Shown: positions 7,559 through 16,688, numbered from the stretch's first letter. The stretch is 64,000 nucleotides of DNA from Streptomyces sp. CCM_MD2014 (GCF_000772045.1 NZ_CP009754.1:4898001-4962000), one strand, 5' to 3'. Numbers and translations: made by a program. Notes: a model not told the origin generated them from the letters alone.

Positions 7559-9100
7559 ATGACGATCCCTGGACCTGACGAGTCGGTGGAACCCGTGGTG
7601 CGCACCTCCGCCGGTGCGGTGCGCGGCCGGACCGAGGACGGCCTGGCCGTCTTCCGCGGCATCCCCTTCGCCCAGCCTCCGGTGGGAGAGGCCCGGTTCG
7701 CCGCCCCGCGCCGCCCCCGCCCCTGGGACGGCGTGCGCGACGCGTACGCCTTCGGCCCGCCGCCCCCGCAGGACGTCGGAGCGGCGGGCACCGCCGGTCC
7801 CCCGGACGCCCCCGGAGGCGACGACTGGCTGACGGTCAACGTCTGGACGCCCGCCCCCGACCCGGCCGCCCGCCGCCCGGTCATGGTCTGGATCTACGGC
7901 GGCGCCTACAAACTCGGCCACTCCGGCAACCCCGCCTACGACGCCCGCCGCATCGCCGCCGACGGCGACCTCGTCGTCGTCACCCTCAACTACCGCGTCG
8001 GCATGGAGGGTTTCGCCCACATCGAGGGCGCCCCCGCCAACCGCGGCCTGCTCGACCAGGTCGCCGCGCTGGTCTGGGTGCAGGACAACATCGCCGGGTT
8101 CGGCGGCGACCCCGACCAGGTCACGATCTTCGGCGAGTCGGCCGGCGCCGGTTCCGTGTCCTCCCTGCTCGCCATGCCCCGCGCGGCGGGGCTCTTCCGC
8201 CGGGCCGTCGCACAGAGCGTGCCGGGTACGTTCTTCTCCGCCGAACTCGCCCGGGACATCGGCACGGAGCTGGCCGCCGAGGTGGGCCTGCGCCCGACCG
8301 TCGCCGACCTCTCGGACATCGCCCCGGACCAGCTCGTCAAGGCCGGCCAGACCCTCGCCCCGAAGATGCCCGGCAGCGTCGCCCGCTGGGGCCAGGCGGC
8401 ACCCACGATCACCCCGTACGCCCCCGTCGTGGACGGCGAGATCCTGCCGGTCACGCCGTGGCAGGCGCTCAGGTCCGGCGCGGCCCGTGACATCGACCTG
8501 ATGGTCGGTCACAACCGCGACGAGAACCGTCTCTTCACGATGATGGCGGGCAAGCTCGGCGAGATCGGCGAGGACCGCGCGAGCGCCGCCCTGCGCCTGT
8601 ACGCGCCGGGCGGCGAAGCGGCCTACAGGGCGGCCTTCCCGGAGGCGTCGGCCAACGACCTCTACGAACACGTCCAGACCGACTGGCTGTTCGCGATGCC
8701 GACCCTGCACCTGGCCGAGGCCCACCTCGCGGGCGGCGGCCGGGCCCACGTCTACGAACTGACCTGGCCCGCCCCCGCCTTCGGCGGCGCCCTGGGCGCG
8801 TGTCACGCCCTGGACATCCCCCTCCTCTTCGGCACCTTCCAGGCCGACCTGGCGGTGCTCCAGTTCGGCGGCACGGAGCCGTCCGAGGAGGCGCTGGCCC
8901 TGTCGTCCCGCTTCCGCGCCTCATGGACCGCCTTCGCCCGCACCGGCGATCCGGGCTGGCCCGCGTACGACACGCAGCGGCGCCGGGTACAGGTCCTGGA
9001 CACCGAACCGAGGGTCGCGCCCTATCCGGAGGAGACGTCCCGGCGCCTGTGGGAGGGGTACGAGTTCACGCCGCTGCCGCTGCTGAGGGCCAAGGGGTGA
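7559..9100 (+). CDS. Type B carboxylesterase
   Basis: A 513-residue alpha/beta-hydrolase of the carboxylesterase/cholinesterase family. The nucleophile is S194 in GESAGAG; PVMVWIYGGAY is the oxyanion-hole region; GHNRDEN and CHALDIPLLFG carry the conserved acidic/His neighbourhood. No signal peptide is seen, so it is probably cytoplasmic. ATG 7559 directly touches the GGAGG at 7554-7558, which is too close for normal initiation; a GTG a few codons in (7586-7598) could be the true start. The stop overlaps the next gene's GTG by four bases. Confidence 0.9.
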   Translation: MTIPGPDESVEPVVRTSAGAVRGRTEDGLAVFRGIPFAQPPVGEARFAAPRRPRPWDGVRDAYAFGPPPPQDVGAAGTAGPPDAPGGDDWLTVNVWTPAPDPAARRPVMVWIYGGAYKLGHSGNPAYDARRIAADGDLVVVTLNYRVGMEGFAHIEGAPANRGLLDQVAALVWVQDNIAGFGGDPDQVTIFGESAGAGSVSSLLAMPRAAGLFRRAVAQSVPGTFFSAELARDIGTELAAEVGLRPTVADLSDIAPDQLVKAGQTLAPKMPGSVARWGQAAPTITPYAPVVDGEILPVTPWQALRSGAARDIDLMVGHNRDENRLFTMMAGKLGEIGEDRASAALRLYAPGGEAAYRAAFPEASANDLYEHVQTDWLFAMPTLHLAEAHLAGGGRAHVYELTWPAPAFGGALGACHALDIPLLFGTFQADLAVLQFGGTEPSEEALALSSRFRASWTAFARTGDPGWPAYDTQRRRVQVLDTEPRVAPYPEETSRRLWEGYEFTPLPLLRAKG

Positions 9101-9441
9101 CCGGCCGGGGTTACCTGGTGGCCCTGTTCGTCGTGCCGGTCGTCGTCGGCGTGTACCTGCTCAGCGAGCCGACGTTCACGGGCGGCACCCCGCAGTGCGA
9201 CGGCATCATCGAGGAGTACGGGGACTCGGAGCGCTCCGGCCCCATGAAGCCGGGCCAGACGTGCGACCTGTACGACTTCCACGACGGCAGGTCGGCGGGT
9301 ACCCGGACGTACGAGCAGCAGAAGAAGGCACAGCGGGAGGAGGCGAAGGAGAACCGCCGGGCCGGAGGCTGGTGGCTCGCATACGGCGCGGCCGGCCTCT
9401 TCGCCGTCTCCCGCCTGGGGCGGAGGCGCCGCCGCCCTTGA
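9097..9441 (+). CDS. Small membrane protein, unknown
   Basis: A 114-residue protein starting at GTG 9097, overlapping the esterase stop (GTGA), so it is probably co-translated. It has a transmembrane segment near residues 6-22, an outer Cys-containing loop (C34, C56) with a charged Lys/Glu/Gln-rich stretch, and a second hydrophobic segment near 90-106 ending in Arg repeats, which should remain inside the cell. I recognise no family. Confidence 0.75.
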   Translation: MTGRGYLVALFVVPVVVGVYLLSEPTFTGGTPQCDGIIEEYGDSERSGPMKPGQTCDLYDFHDGRSAGTRTYEQQKKAQREEAKENRRAGGWWLAYGAAGLFAVSRLGRRRRRP

Positions 9442-9475
9442 TCGGCTTCCGGGCGGCACCTAGGCTCTCGTGCCC

Positions 9476-10636
9476 ATGGGGACGGGGGAGACATCCGGCG
9501 GGCGTCGCGCGGTGCACGGCGGGCGGGTGCGGCGCCGGGTGGCCGCAGGTCTGCTGGCCGGGGCGGGTCTGGCCGTTCTGGGCACGGTGTTCGTGCTCCT
9601 GCCGGGGGTGGTGGTCGACCACGATCTCGCCGGGGCGAGCGTCGCCGCACAGGACCGGCTGAAGGCGGTGAACGATGTCCGTACGGCGCTGCTGCAGGTG
9701 ATCGGCGGCCTGGTCGTGCTCTTCGGCGCGTACGCCACCTGGCGCCAACTGCGGGTGAACCAGGACGGACTGCGGGCCACCCAGGAGGGCTACGTCACCG
9801 ACCGGTTCAGCCGGGCCGTCGACCAGCTCGGCAGCGACAAGCTGGACGTGCGCATCGGCGGGCTGCACGCGCTGTGGCGGATCGCGGAGCAGTCCGACCG
9901 CGACCGGGAGGCCATCATCTCCATCCTGGCCGCCTACCTGCGTACCCACCTGCCCTGGCCGCCCGCCGGGCCGGAAGCGCCCGCGGCGGACGTGCCCATC
10001 AACGACATCGCACCCCTGGAGACCCGAACCGCCGACGCCCAGGTGGCGCTCACCGCGCTCGGCGTGCTGTGCCAGCACCGGGAGCAGTCCTGGGTCAATC
10101 TCAGCCTCACCGACCTGCGCCGGGCCGACTGCGACGGACTGTGGTTCCCCGAGGTCAACTTCGACCGGGCCTGCATGGAGGCGGCGAGCTTCTACCGCGC
10201 CAATCTGACCCAGGCGTCCCTGGTCTCGCTCAACCTGCGGCACGCCGACCTCACGACGGCGATCCTGCGCAGGGCCCGCTGCGTCCTGACCGACCTACGG
10301 GCCGCCAAGCTGGTCGAGACCGACCTGCGCGACGCCGACTTCACCGGGACCGACCTGCGCGAGGCGAACCTGCGCAAGGCCGATGCCCACGACGCGGTCT
10401 TCCACCGCGCCGACCTCCGCATGGCCGACCTGCGCGGCACCGACCTGAGCACCGCCGACCTCGCCGACGCGCGGCTGACCGGTGCCCTGGCCAGCGAGCG
10501 CACCCGCTGGCCCGCCGGCTTCGACCACACGGCCGCCGGCGTCGTGCACACCGAAGACCCCGGCCCCGAGCCGCCACCGCTGCTCCAGCCACCCGGGACG
10601 ACGTGGCAGGCCCCGCCGCTGCGGTCCACGCCCTGA
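9476..10636 (+). CDS. Membrane-anchored pentapeptide-repeat protein
   Basis: About 386 residues from ATG 9476; a GTG two codons earlier (9470) is an alternative. The N-terminus has two hydrophobic segments (about 20-42 and 66-85), then a helical region (DRFSRAVDQLG...), and from about 200 to 330 a run of A(D/N)LxX pentapeptide repeats (RADLRMADLRGTDLSTADL type) that would form a right-handed quadrilateral beta-helix. The C-terminal tail is Pro-rich. The layout is common in Streptomyces; function unknown. There is no neighbouring topoisomerase, so a Qnr/MfpA-like role is not supported. Confidence 0.88.
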   Translation: MGTGETSGGRRAVHGGRVRRRVAAGLLAGAGLAVLGTVFVLLPGVVVDHDLAGASVAAQDRLKAVNDVRTALLQVIGGLVVLFGAYATWRQLRVNQDGLRATQEGYVTDRFSRAVDQLGSDKLDVRIGGLHALWRIAEQSDRDREAIISILAAYLRTHLPWPPAGPEAPAADVPINDIAPLETRTADAQVALTALGVLCQHREQSWVNLSLTDLRRADCDGLWFPEVNFDRACMEAASFYRANLTQASLVSLNLRHADLTTAILRRARCVLTDLRAAKLVETDLRDADFTGTDLREANLRKADAHDAVFHRADLRMADLRGTDLSTADLADARLTGALASERTRWPAGFDHTAAGVVHTEDPGPEPPPLLQPPGTTWQAPPLRSTP

Positions 10637-10669
10637 CCGGCGTCCGCACGCGCGTGGTTCAATGACCGC

Positions 10670-11206
10670 ATGGGGGAGGACCGCACGTCTCTGGGGCCGC
10701 TGGAACTGACCGACGGCCGCTGGCGCGTCGGGGACGCCGCGCGGACCGACGGCCACTGGGTGGAGTTCCGCCCGGACGGGCTTTACCAGCACGAGCCGGA
10801 CTCCGAAGGGAAGTTGCTCCCGTGGTCCCGGATCATGGACGGCATCAGGCTCACCTGGGGCAAGCACCCCTGGAGCACGAACAACCGGGGGCTGTACACG
10901 CTGAAGGGCATGGTCGCCCCGCGTGACGGCGGCTGGCTGCACATGACGCTGCGTCATCCGTACGAGGACCACCAGCTGCGCTTCGACCAGCACACGCGCC
11001 CCTACCGTGCGGTTGACGCGCTCCGGCTGGAGGCCCTGCTGCGGCAGCTCACCGCTGACGGAAGGCTCCACGTCCTCGGCGACCCGGACTGGGTGGGCCG
11101 GGCCGCGGCGTGCCTGGCCGGCGGGGAGAACCGCCGGATCACCAGCCGTTCACTGCGGCAGGCGGTGGCAGCGGCCCTGGCGGCGGCCGGCCCCGGCACC
11201 CCCTGA
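10670..11206 (+). CDS. Conserved hypothetical protein
   Basis: A 178-residue soluble protein with a beta-rich N-terminal half (DGHWVEFRPDGLYQHEP, ITRLTWGK region) and a helical C-terminus. ATG 10670 is the first good start 33 bases after the pentapeptide-repeat gene. It has no recognised catalytic motif. The stop lies five bases before the convergent TetR gene. Function unknown. Confidence 0.75.
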   Translation: MGEDRTSLGPLELTDGRWRVGDAARTDGHWVEFRPDGLYQHEPDSEGKLLPWSRIMDGIRLTWGKHPWSTNNRGLYTLKGMVAPRDGGWLHMTLRHPYEDHQLRFDQHTRPYRAVDALRLEALLRQLTADGRLHVLGDPDWVGRAAACLAGGENRRITSRSLRQAVAAALAAAGPGTP

Positions 11207-11210
11207 CGGA

Positions 11211-11819
11211 TCACGCGGGCGGCCAGGAGCGCAGGGCCGTGTCGGCCACCCGCTGGAGTTCCTCCCGGGTGGCGCCGCCGACGGCCTGTACGGCGATGCC
11301 GTTGGCGAAGGTCATGAGGTAGCGGGCGATGTGCAGGGGGTCCGTGCCCGGCGGCAGGTCTCCGTCGTCGACGGCCTGCCGGAACCGGTCGCGGAGTCGG
11401 TCGACGCCCCCTTCGCGCCACTCGGCGAGCAGGTCACGGACGGAGCGTCCGGTCTCGCCGGCGGCGAGTGAGCCCTGGACGCCCAGGCAGCCGGACGGGC
11501 AGTCGGGGCGGGTGCTGACCTGGACGGCACCCCTCAGGACGGCGGTCGCCACCTCGCGGGCGGTCGGTTCCCGCAGGGCGCGGGCGACGTAGGAGGCGGG
11601 CCCCTCCTCGTAGCGTTCGAGCGCCTTGCGGAACAGGTCCTCCTTGTTGCCGAAGGCCGCGTACATGCTGGTGCGGGTGATGCCCATGGCGCCGGTCAGA
11701 TCGGTGAGGCTGGCGCCCTCGTAGCCCCGCTCCCAGAAGACCCGCATGGCCTTCTCCAGGGCCTCGTCGGCGTCGAAGCCCCTCGGCCGGCCGATCGGCC
11801 CCTTCCGTCTCGTCTCCAT
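11211..11819 (-). CDS. TetR/AcrR-family repressor
   Basis: A 202-residue regulator. The helix-turn-helix is at about 10-55: DADEALEKAMRVFWERGYEG, then TDLTGAMGITRTSMYAAFGN. The C-terminal ligand domain has a Cys pair (CPSGCLG) near 116-120. It is divergent from an SDR gene with 94 bases between the coding regions, which hold two palindromes; it most likely represses itself and that gene. Confidence 0.92.
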   Translation of the reverse strand: METRRKGPIGRPRGFDADEALEKAMRVFWERGYEGASLTDLTGAMGITRTSMYAAFGNKEDLFRKALERYEEGPASYVARALREPTAREVATAVLRGAVQVSTRPDCPSGCLGVQGSLAAGETGRSVRDLLAEWREGGVDRLRDRFRQAVDDGDLPPGTDPLHIARYLMTFANGIAVQAVGGATREELQRVADTALRSWPPA

Positions 11820-11835
11820 GTCCCCAGTCTACGTC

Positions 11836-11893
11836 TTCCGTATCGATCGGTACGGATGTGCTACGGTCGCTTTCGGTACCGAGCGGTACTGAA
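11836..11893. promoter_or_regulatory. Two candidate TetR operators between the repressor and the SDR gene
   Basis: Two related imperfect palindromes: 11836-11857, core CCGTATCGATCGGTACGG, and 11872-11893, core CGGTACCGAGCGGTACTG. Both read roughly C-GTAY-CGA-n-CGGTAC-n-G and lie in the only intergenic gap between the divergent genes. Confidence 0.7.
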
Positions 11894-11913
11894 TAGCTAG
11901 AAGGGTGTTCATC

Positions 11914-12663
11914 ATGGGGCAGCTCGAAGGCAGGACGGCCGTCGTCACCGGCGGCGGCACGGGGATCGGTCTGGCCAGCGCGGTGCGGCTGGCGGACGAG
12001 GGTGCGCACGTGTTCATCACCGGCCGGCGCAAGGAGGTCCTGGACGCGGCCGTGGAGATCATCGGCGCGGAGCGGGTCACGGCGGTGGCCGGTGACGTCT
12101 CGGACCCGGCCGATCTGGACCGGCTCTACGACGCGGTCCGCGCCCGGGGCCGGGGGCTCGACGTGGTCTTCGCCAACGCGGCGACCGCCTCGCTCGTGCC
12201 GCTCGAGGAGATCACCGAGGAACGGTTCGAGGAGATCTTCGGCGTCAACGTGCGGGGCACGCTCTTCACCGTGCAGAAGGCGCTGCCGCTGCTCAACGAC
12301 GGCGCCTCGGTGATCCTGAACGCCTCCACCGCCGCGGACAACGGCGCGGAGTCGTTCAGCCTGTACGCCGCCTCCAAGGCCGCCGTCCGGACCTTCGCGC
12401 GGGGATGGGCCAACGAACTCAAGGGCCGCGGTGTCCGGGTCAACGCGATCTCTCCGGGCCCGGTCGACACCCCCGGAATCACCAACCTCTTCGGCGGGTC
12501 GAACGCGCCCACCGTTCACGCGAAGCTCACCGCGGACACCGCGATCGGCCGGATGGGGCGCCCCGAGGAGATCGCCGCTGTGGTGGCCTTCCTCGCCTCG
12601 GACCAGAGCAGCTACGTCCTCGGCGCCAACTGGTACGTCGACGGCGGGGAGAACCAGATCTGA
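11914..12663 (+). CDS. SDR-family oxidoreductase
   Basis: A 249-residue classical short-chain dehydrogenase. The cofactor motif TGGGTGIG is at about 13-20, NAAT at about 84, the active-site YAASK in mid-protein, and the C-terminal DGGENQI. The basic residue in GRRKE after beta-2 favours NADP(H). ATG 11914 has AGAAGG nine bases upstream and is better than the GTG at 11905. Under the divergent TetR repressor. Substrate unknown. Confidence 0.92.
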   Translation: MGQLEGRTAVVTGGGTGIGLASAVRLADEGAHVFITGRRKEVLDAAVEIIGAERVTAVAGDVSDPADLDRLYDAVRARGRGLDVVFANAATASLVPLEEITEERFEEIFGVNVRGTLFTVQKALPLLNDGASVILNASTAADNGAESFSLYAASKAAVRTFARGWANELKGRGVRVNAISPGPVDTPGITNLFGGSNAPTVHAKLTADTAIGRMGRPEEIAAVVAFLASDQSSYVLGANWYVDGGENQI

Positions 12664-12759
12664 AGCAGTGGACGGGGGCCGGGGGGTGTCGTTCGGATGC
12701 GGCCGACTCCAGGCAACGGTGCCCTGTGGCGCGCCCCGGCACAATCCGGACGACGCCCC

Positions 12760-13362
12760 CTAGCGGCCCCCGTCCGGTGCCGCGGTCTCCGGTGCCACGA
12801 TGCGTTCGACCGCCGCCGCCACCAGCTCCTCGCGCTCGGCCGGGGTGAACACGTCCGGCAGGGTGAGCTGTTCGACGATCAGCCAGTTCAGGGTGAGCAT
12901 GAGCAGTTTGACGGCCGTGGCGTCGCCGGGGAGGCCGGACGCCTCGTGGTGGGCGACGTTGGCGGCGACGTCCTCGCGGACGCGTTCGGTCAGCACCTCG
13001 CGCAGTTCGGGGCGCCGGGTGGCCTCCAGGCGCAGTTCGAGCAGGGCGAGGTAGCCGGTGCGGAACCCGGCGACGCGGTCGACCAGTTCGCGCATCAGCT
13101 GCACGTAGGTGTCACGGTCGCGGGCGACCGTGTGCTGGCGCGCGAGGGCAGCCTCGCCGGGGTGCAGCCGCTCGTAGACCCGGGCGCCGGCCTGCGTGAG
13201 CAGGTCGTCGCGGTTCGCGAAGTAGTTGGACGCGGTGCCGGCCGGCACGCCGGCCTCCGTGTCCACCGCCCGGAAGGTCAGGCCCCGGGCGCCCTGGGCG
13301 GCCAGCACCTCGATCGCGGCGTCGACGAGGGCGGCGCGCCGCTCGTCGTTGCGCCTCACCAC
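12760..13362 (-). CDS. TetR-family repressor
   Basis: A 200-residue regulator with the N-terminal helix-turn-helix (ALVDAAIEVLAAQGARGLTF, then AGVPAGTASNYFANRDDLL). Starts at GTG 13362. It is divergent from the RibD/DHFR-like gene with 83 bases between them, holding a perfect GTAGTACTAC palindrome, its likely operator. Regulates itself and its neighbour by inference. Confidence 0.9.
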   Translation of the reverse strand: MVRRNDERRAALVDAAIEVLAAQGARGLTFRAVDTEAGVPAGTASNYFANRDDLLTQAGARVYERLHPGEAALARQHTVARDRDTYVQLMRELVDRVAGFRTGYLALLELRLEATRRPELREVLTERVREDVAANVAHHEASGLPGDATAVKLLMLTLNWLIVEQLTLPDVFTPAEREELVAAAVERIVAPETAAPDGGR

Positions 13363-13392
13363 GGGTACGACTCCATTGACACCACTCCATGT

Positions 13393-13430
13393 GTAGTACT
13401 ACGGTCAAACCACTTCAAGCAGAGTACTAC
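13393..13430. promoter_or_regulatory. Candidate TetR operator GTAGTACTAC
   Basis: GTAGTACTAC at 13393-13402 is a perfect 10-bp palindrome; a second copy of the half (GAGTACTAC) lies at 13422-13430. Both fall between the divergent repressor and the RibD-like gene. Confidence 0.6.
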
Positions 13431-13445
13431 GTCGGGAGTCCTTCT

Positions 13446-14036
13446 ATGCGCAAACTCGTGTACTACGTCGCCGTCACCCTCGACGGACGCATCGCGGGAC
13501 CCGGTGGCGAGTACGACTTCTTCCCCGCGGGCGACGAGCGGCAGGCCGCCGCCTACTCGGCCTGGACCAACGGGATGTACCCGGAGACCGTACCGACCGC
13601 GATGCGCGCCGCCGTCGGTCTCGCCGACGTGCCCAACCGGAGCTTCGACACCGTCCTGATGGGACTCGGCAGCTACCGCCCCGCGCTCGACGCGGGGATC
13701 ACCAGCCCCTACGCCCACCTGCGCCAGTACGTGGTGTCGAGCACCCTCCGGCCCGACGTCGACCCGGCCGTCACCGTCGTACCGGACGATCCGCTCGGCC
13801 TCGTCCGGGAGCTCAAGGGCGAGAGCGGCGGCCTGGACATCTGGCTGTGCGGGGGAGGGAAGCTCGCCGGGGCACTGCTGCCCGAGATCGACGAACTGGT
13901 GATCAAGAGCTACCCGGTGCTCGCCGGTACCGGCGTCCCGCTGGTCGACGGCGTCTTCGACCCCACGCCCTTCGAGGTCGCCGAGCGCACCGCCTTCCCC
14001 CAGGGCGTGACCCTCACCCACCTCACCCGCAGGTAG
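13446..14036 (+). CDS. RibD C-terminal / dihydrofolate-reductase-like protein
   Basis: A 196-residue protein with the DHFR-like fold: MRKLVYYVAVTLDGRIAGPGG at the start, MGLGSYRPAL, and the dinucleotide-binding LCGGGKLAGALLP. This family (RibD_C) uses NADPH; most single-domain members have unknown substrates. ATG 13446 follows CGGGAG. An upstream in-frame Met at 13389 lies inside the operator region and is rejected. Likely repressed by the divergent TetR protein. Confidence 0.88.
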   Translation: MRKLVYYVAVTLDGRIAGPGGEYDFFPAGDERQAAAYSAWTNGMYPETVPTAMRAAVGLADVPNRSFDTVLMGLGSYRPALDAGITSPYAHLRQYVVSSTLRPDVDPAVTVVPDDPLGLVRELKGESGGLDIWLCGGGKLAGALLPEIDELVIKSYPVLAGTGVPLVDGVFDPTPFEVAERTAFPQGVTLTHLTRR

Positions 14037-14055
14037 CGCGCCGCAGGGGCGTCGC

Positions 14056-14625
14056 TCAGAGGCCGCCCATCGGCTCGATGTCCACCCGCACCGGTGTGCC
14101 CCACACCCGCAGCACCTCGTAGTCGGTGAACTCGTGGACGATCCGGTACGCCGTCGCGGCGCGCGGGCCGCGGAGTTGGGCCGCGATGTACAGCTCGGCC
14201 TCGCGGCGGTCGCGGCGCGGGGTGCCGCAGAGCTGCCACGCCTGGCCGTTCCACAGCTCGGGCAGCCAGCGCTGCTGGGGCTGCGGGCGGTCGCCCCGGA
14301 CACCGTAGCGGGACTGGACCGGCTCGGCGGCCCGGTGCGGCACCGGGCCGCCGCCGTACTCGGCGCGGCGAGCCGTGCGGCGGCGGGTCTCGCACAGCAG
14401 GCACAGGTCGGGGGCGCCCTGGTCGACCGGCCCGTTCGGGTGCTCGGGGCAGCGGGTGCTGGGGGCCGTCGTCGTGACGCTCTCCTCCAGCTGGTCCAGC
14501 GCGCGCTTCAGGTCCGCGCGGACCTCGTGCAGCTTGGCCTCGGGCGTGTCGGCGGTCAGGGCCTCGCCGTGCTCACCGATCAGACGCAGGGCGCGGCCCA
14601 GGGCGGTCAGCTGGGCGTGGTTCAT
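14056..14625 (-). CDS. Conserved hypothetical protein with Cys cluster
   Basis: A 189-residue protein. The N-terminal 50 residues are helical (HAQLTALGRALRLIGEHGEAL...), followed by CPEH-x17-CLLC near 60-80, which could bind zinc, and a mixed C-terminal domain. Convergent with the RibD-like gene. I do not recognise a function; the helical N-terminus and zinc knuckle would suit a protein-nucleic acid or scaffold role, which is speculation. Confidence 0.7.
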   Translation of the reverse strand: MNHAQLTALGRALRLIGEHGEALTADTPEAKLHEVRADLKRALDQLEESVTTTAPSTRCPEHPNGPVDQGAPDLCLLCETRRRTARRAEYGGGPVPHRAAEPVQSRYGVRGDRPQPQQRWLPELWNGQAWQLCGTPRRDRREAELYIAAQLRGPRAATAYRIVHEFTDYEVLRVWGTPVRVDIEPMGGL

Positions 14626-14665
14626 GTACTTCAGAATCGCACACGGCGCCGACGGCCCCGGGCGG

Positions 14666-15601
14666 TCAGCCGTGCGCTCCCGCCAGCGCCGCCCGCAGGT
14701 GGCCGCCGGACTCGGTCAGCAGGCGGGCGGCCGTCGGGCCGTCCACGTCCGCCAGCAGGACCAGGATCGCGTGCTTCACCTCGCCGTCGGTCGCCGTCAG
14801 GGCGCGCTCGATCTCGTCGTCGGCGGCACCGGTGGCGAGCGCGACGATGCGGCGGGAGCGGGCCCGCAGCTTCTCGTTGGAGGCCCGGACGTCGACCATC
14901 AGGTTCCCGTACGTCTTGCCGAGCCGGATCATGGTGATCGTCGACAGCATGTTCAGGACCAGCTTCTGCGCCGTGCCCGCCTTCAGCCGGGTCGATCCGG
15001 TGAGCAGCTCGGGCCCGGTCACCACCTCGATGCCGTGTTCGGCCGCCGCGGCCAGCGCACTGTCCCGGTTGCAGGCGAGACCGACGGTCAGCGCCCCGAG
15101 CGAGCGGGCGTACTCGACCGCGCCGACGGCGTAGGGGGTACGCCCGGAGGCGGAGACCCCGACCACCGTGTCGTCGGCGGTCAGTGCCAGGGCGTCCAGG
15201 TCGGCGCGGGCCAGCTCCGGGGAGTCCTCGGCACCCTCGATCGAGGTGACCATGGCGTCCGGGCCGCCCGCGATCAGTCCGACGACTTGCCCGGGGGCGG
15301 TGTTGAACGTCGGCGGGCACTCCGAGGCGTCCAGCACACCGAGCCGGCCCGCCGTACCGGCGCCCGCGTAGACCAGCCGCCCGCCGCGCGCCATCCGGAC
15401 GGCCACGGCGTCGATGGCGGCGGCGATCTCGGGCAGCCGCTCGGCCACGGCGGCGGCCACCGCGGCGTCCTCGCCATTCATCAGGCGGGTGATGTCGAGC
15501 GTCGGCAACTGATCGATCTCGGCCAGCTCCGGCCGGAACGCCTCGGTGGCCAACGTCTCCAACTGGGAACGAAGGTCGGGGTGATGGGGGGTGGAGGTCA
15601 T
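14666..15601 (-). CDS. murQ: N-acetylmuramic acid 6-phosphate etherase
   Basis: A 311-residue SIS-domain enzyme that removes D-lactate from MurNAc-6-phosphate to give GlcNAc-6-phosphate in cell-wall sugar recycling. The N-terminal ATEAF and ARGGRLVYAGAGTAGRLG, the SASGRTPYA phosphosugar loop and the GSTRLKAGTAQK signature are all present. It follows the RpiR-family regulator in the same direction, separated by 98 bases that contain a Streptomyces extragenic repeat, so it may have its own promoter. Length is normal for the family. Confidence 0.95.
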   Translation of the reverse strand: MTSTPHHPDLRSQLETLATEAFRPELAEIDQLPTLDITRLMNGEDAAVAAAVAERLPEIAAAIDAVAVRMARGGRLVYAGAGTAGRLGVLDASECPPTFNTAPGQVVGLIAGGPDAMVTSIEGAEDSPELARADLDALALTADDTVVGVSASGRTPYAVGAVEYARSLGALTVGLACNRDSALAAAAEHGIEVVTGPELLTGSTRLKAGTAQKLVLNMLSTITMIRLGKTYGNLMVDVRASNEKLRARSRRIVALATGAADDEIERALTATDGEVKHAILVLLADVDGPTAARLLTESGGHLRAALAGAHG

Positions 15602-15642
15602 AAGGATGCAGCCCTTTTCAGCTTACGGTGGCTCTGGATACC

Positions 15643-15691
15643 CAGGGGCGCGGGGAACTGCGCGACCAGCCACACTCGGCCCGCAGCCGCC
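15643..15691 (+). repeat. Streptomyces extragenic repeat element
   Basis: The block GGGGCGCGGGGAACTGCGCG followed by ACCAGCCAC...CCCGCAGCCGCC matches, from memory, an extragenic element found in many copies in Streptomyces chromosomes. A related copy lies at 40308-40353. It sits between rpiR and murQ and may shape mRNA or end transcription. Confidence 0.6.
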
Positions 15692-15699
15692 CACAATGA

Positions 15700-16671
15700 T
15701 CAGGACCTACGGTCCCCCGCCCCCGCGCGGAGCGCCCCGTGCCGATGCGCCAACGCCTCGTAGGACGCCGCCAGCGCCGGCGCGGCCGACTCGTACGTCC
15801 GCTGCGCCACCCCCACGAACAGGCAGTCCACCACCAGCAACTGACTGGTCCGCGACGACATCGCCGCCGGCCGCAGCTCGCTCTCCCGGGCGGTGGACGT
15901 GGTCAGTACGTGGTCGGCGTACTGGGTGACGGGACTGTCGGGGCGGCCGGTGATGGCGATGGTCGTCGCACCGCGCTCGAAGGCGACCCGCAGCGGTTCG
16001 ATCACGTCCCCCGTCGAGCCGGAGTGGGTGATCGCCAGGGCCACGTCCCCGGCGCGCAACTGCACCGCGTTGGTGACGGCGAGGTGCGTGTCGCCCGGGG
16101 CGTGGGCTATGAGCCCTATGCGCAGCATCTTCTGGGTGAGGTCCTGGGCGACCAGGCCGGAGGCGCCGATGCCGTACACGTCGGTGCGGCGGGCGGCGGC
16201 CAGTGCGGCGACGGCCGCGCCGAGCTGGACGGTGTCGAGACCGGCGGCCGTGTCCGCGAGGGTCTGCTGCTCGTCGTAGGCCAGCTTGGCCACCACGTCG
16301 GCGATCGGATCGTCGACCGCGATGTCGGTGGTGATGGCGGGCGCGCGGCCGGACTGCTGCTGGGCGGCGAGCCCCGCGAGCGCGAGGCGCAGATCGCGGT
16401 AACCGGGGTAGCCGAGCAGCCGGGCGGTGCGTACGACGGTGGCCTCGCTGGTGCCGGTCAGCTCGGCCAGGCCGGTGACCGTGAGGGCCGCGCAGCCGGC
16501 CGGGTCGCCCGCGACGGCCTCGGCGACCCGCTGCATGGACCGCGTCATCGACGGCGCCAGGGTGCGGACCTTGGCCGCGAGGGCGGCGGGCGCGGGCGGT
16601 GCGCTCCCGCCGCCGGTGGCCCGGTGGCCCCCGGAGACGTGGGCGAAAGTTTCCTTCACTTCATCGGTCAC
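15700..16671 (-). CDS. RpiR/MurR-family regulator with SIS domain
   Basis: A 323-residue regulator: N-terminal RpiR helix-turn-helix (about 45-105, TVTGLAELTGTSEATVVRTARLLG) and a C-terminal SIS phosphosugar-binding domain (about 150-290, VYGIGASGLVAQDL and ITHSGSTGDVI). The GTG start has no clear ribosome-binding site, so initiation could be at a nearby internal GTG. Beside murQ, it most likely senses MurNAc-6-P or GlcNAc-6-P; the effect (repress or activate) is not visible. A GAAA-N5-TTTC inverted repeat lies just upstream. Confidence 0.9.
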   Translation of the reverse strand: MTDEVKETFAHVSGGHRATGGGSAPPAPAALAAKVRTLAPSMTRSMQRVAEAVAGDPAGCAALTVTGLAELTGTSEATVVRTARLLGYPGYRDLRLALAGLAAQQQSGRAPAITTDIAVDDPIADVVAKLAYDEQQTLADTAAGLDTVQLGAAVAALAAARRTDVYGIGASGLVAQDLTQKMLRIGLIAHAPGDTHLAVTNAVQLRAGDVALAITHSGSTGDVIEPLRVAFERGATTIAITGRPDSPVTQYADHVLTTSTARESELRPAAMSSRTSQLLVVDCLFVGVAQRTYESAAPALAASYEALAHRHGALRAGAGDRRS

Positions 16672-16675
16672 TCAT

Positions 16676-16688
16676 GAAAGATATTTTC
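16676..16688. promoter_or_regulatory. Candidate RpiR-type operator
   Basis: GAAAGATATTTTC is an inverted repeat (GAAA-N5-TTTC) in the 55-base gap between the regulator and the divergent 126-residue gene. An A/T-rich island in a very G+C-rich setting. Assignment to the RpiR protein is by position only. Confidence 0.4.

Noticed and set aside
9476..10636. Quinolone-resistance pentapeptide protein (Qnr/MfpA)
   Set aside because: It has membrane helices and only a short repeat region, and there is no topoisomerase or GTPase context.
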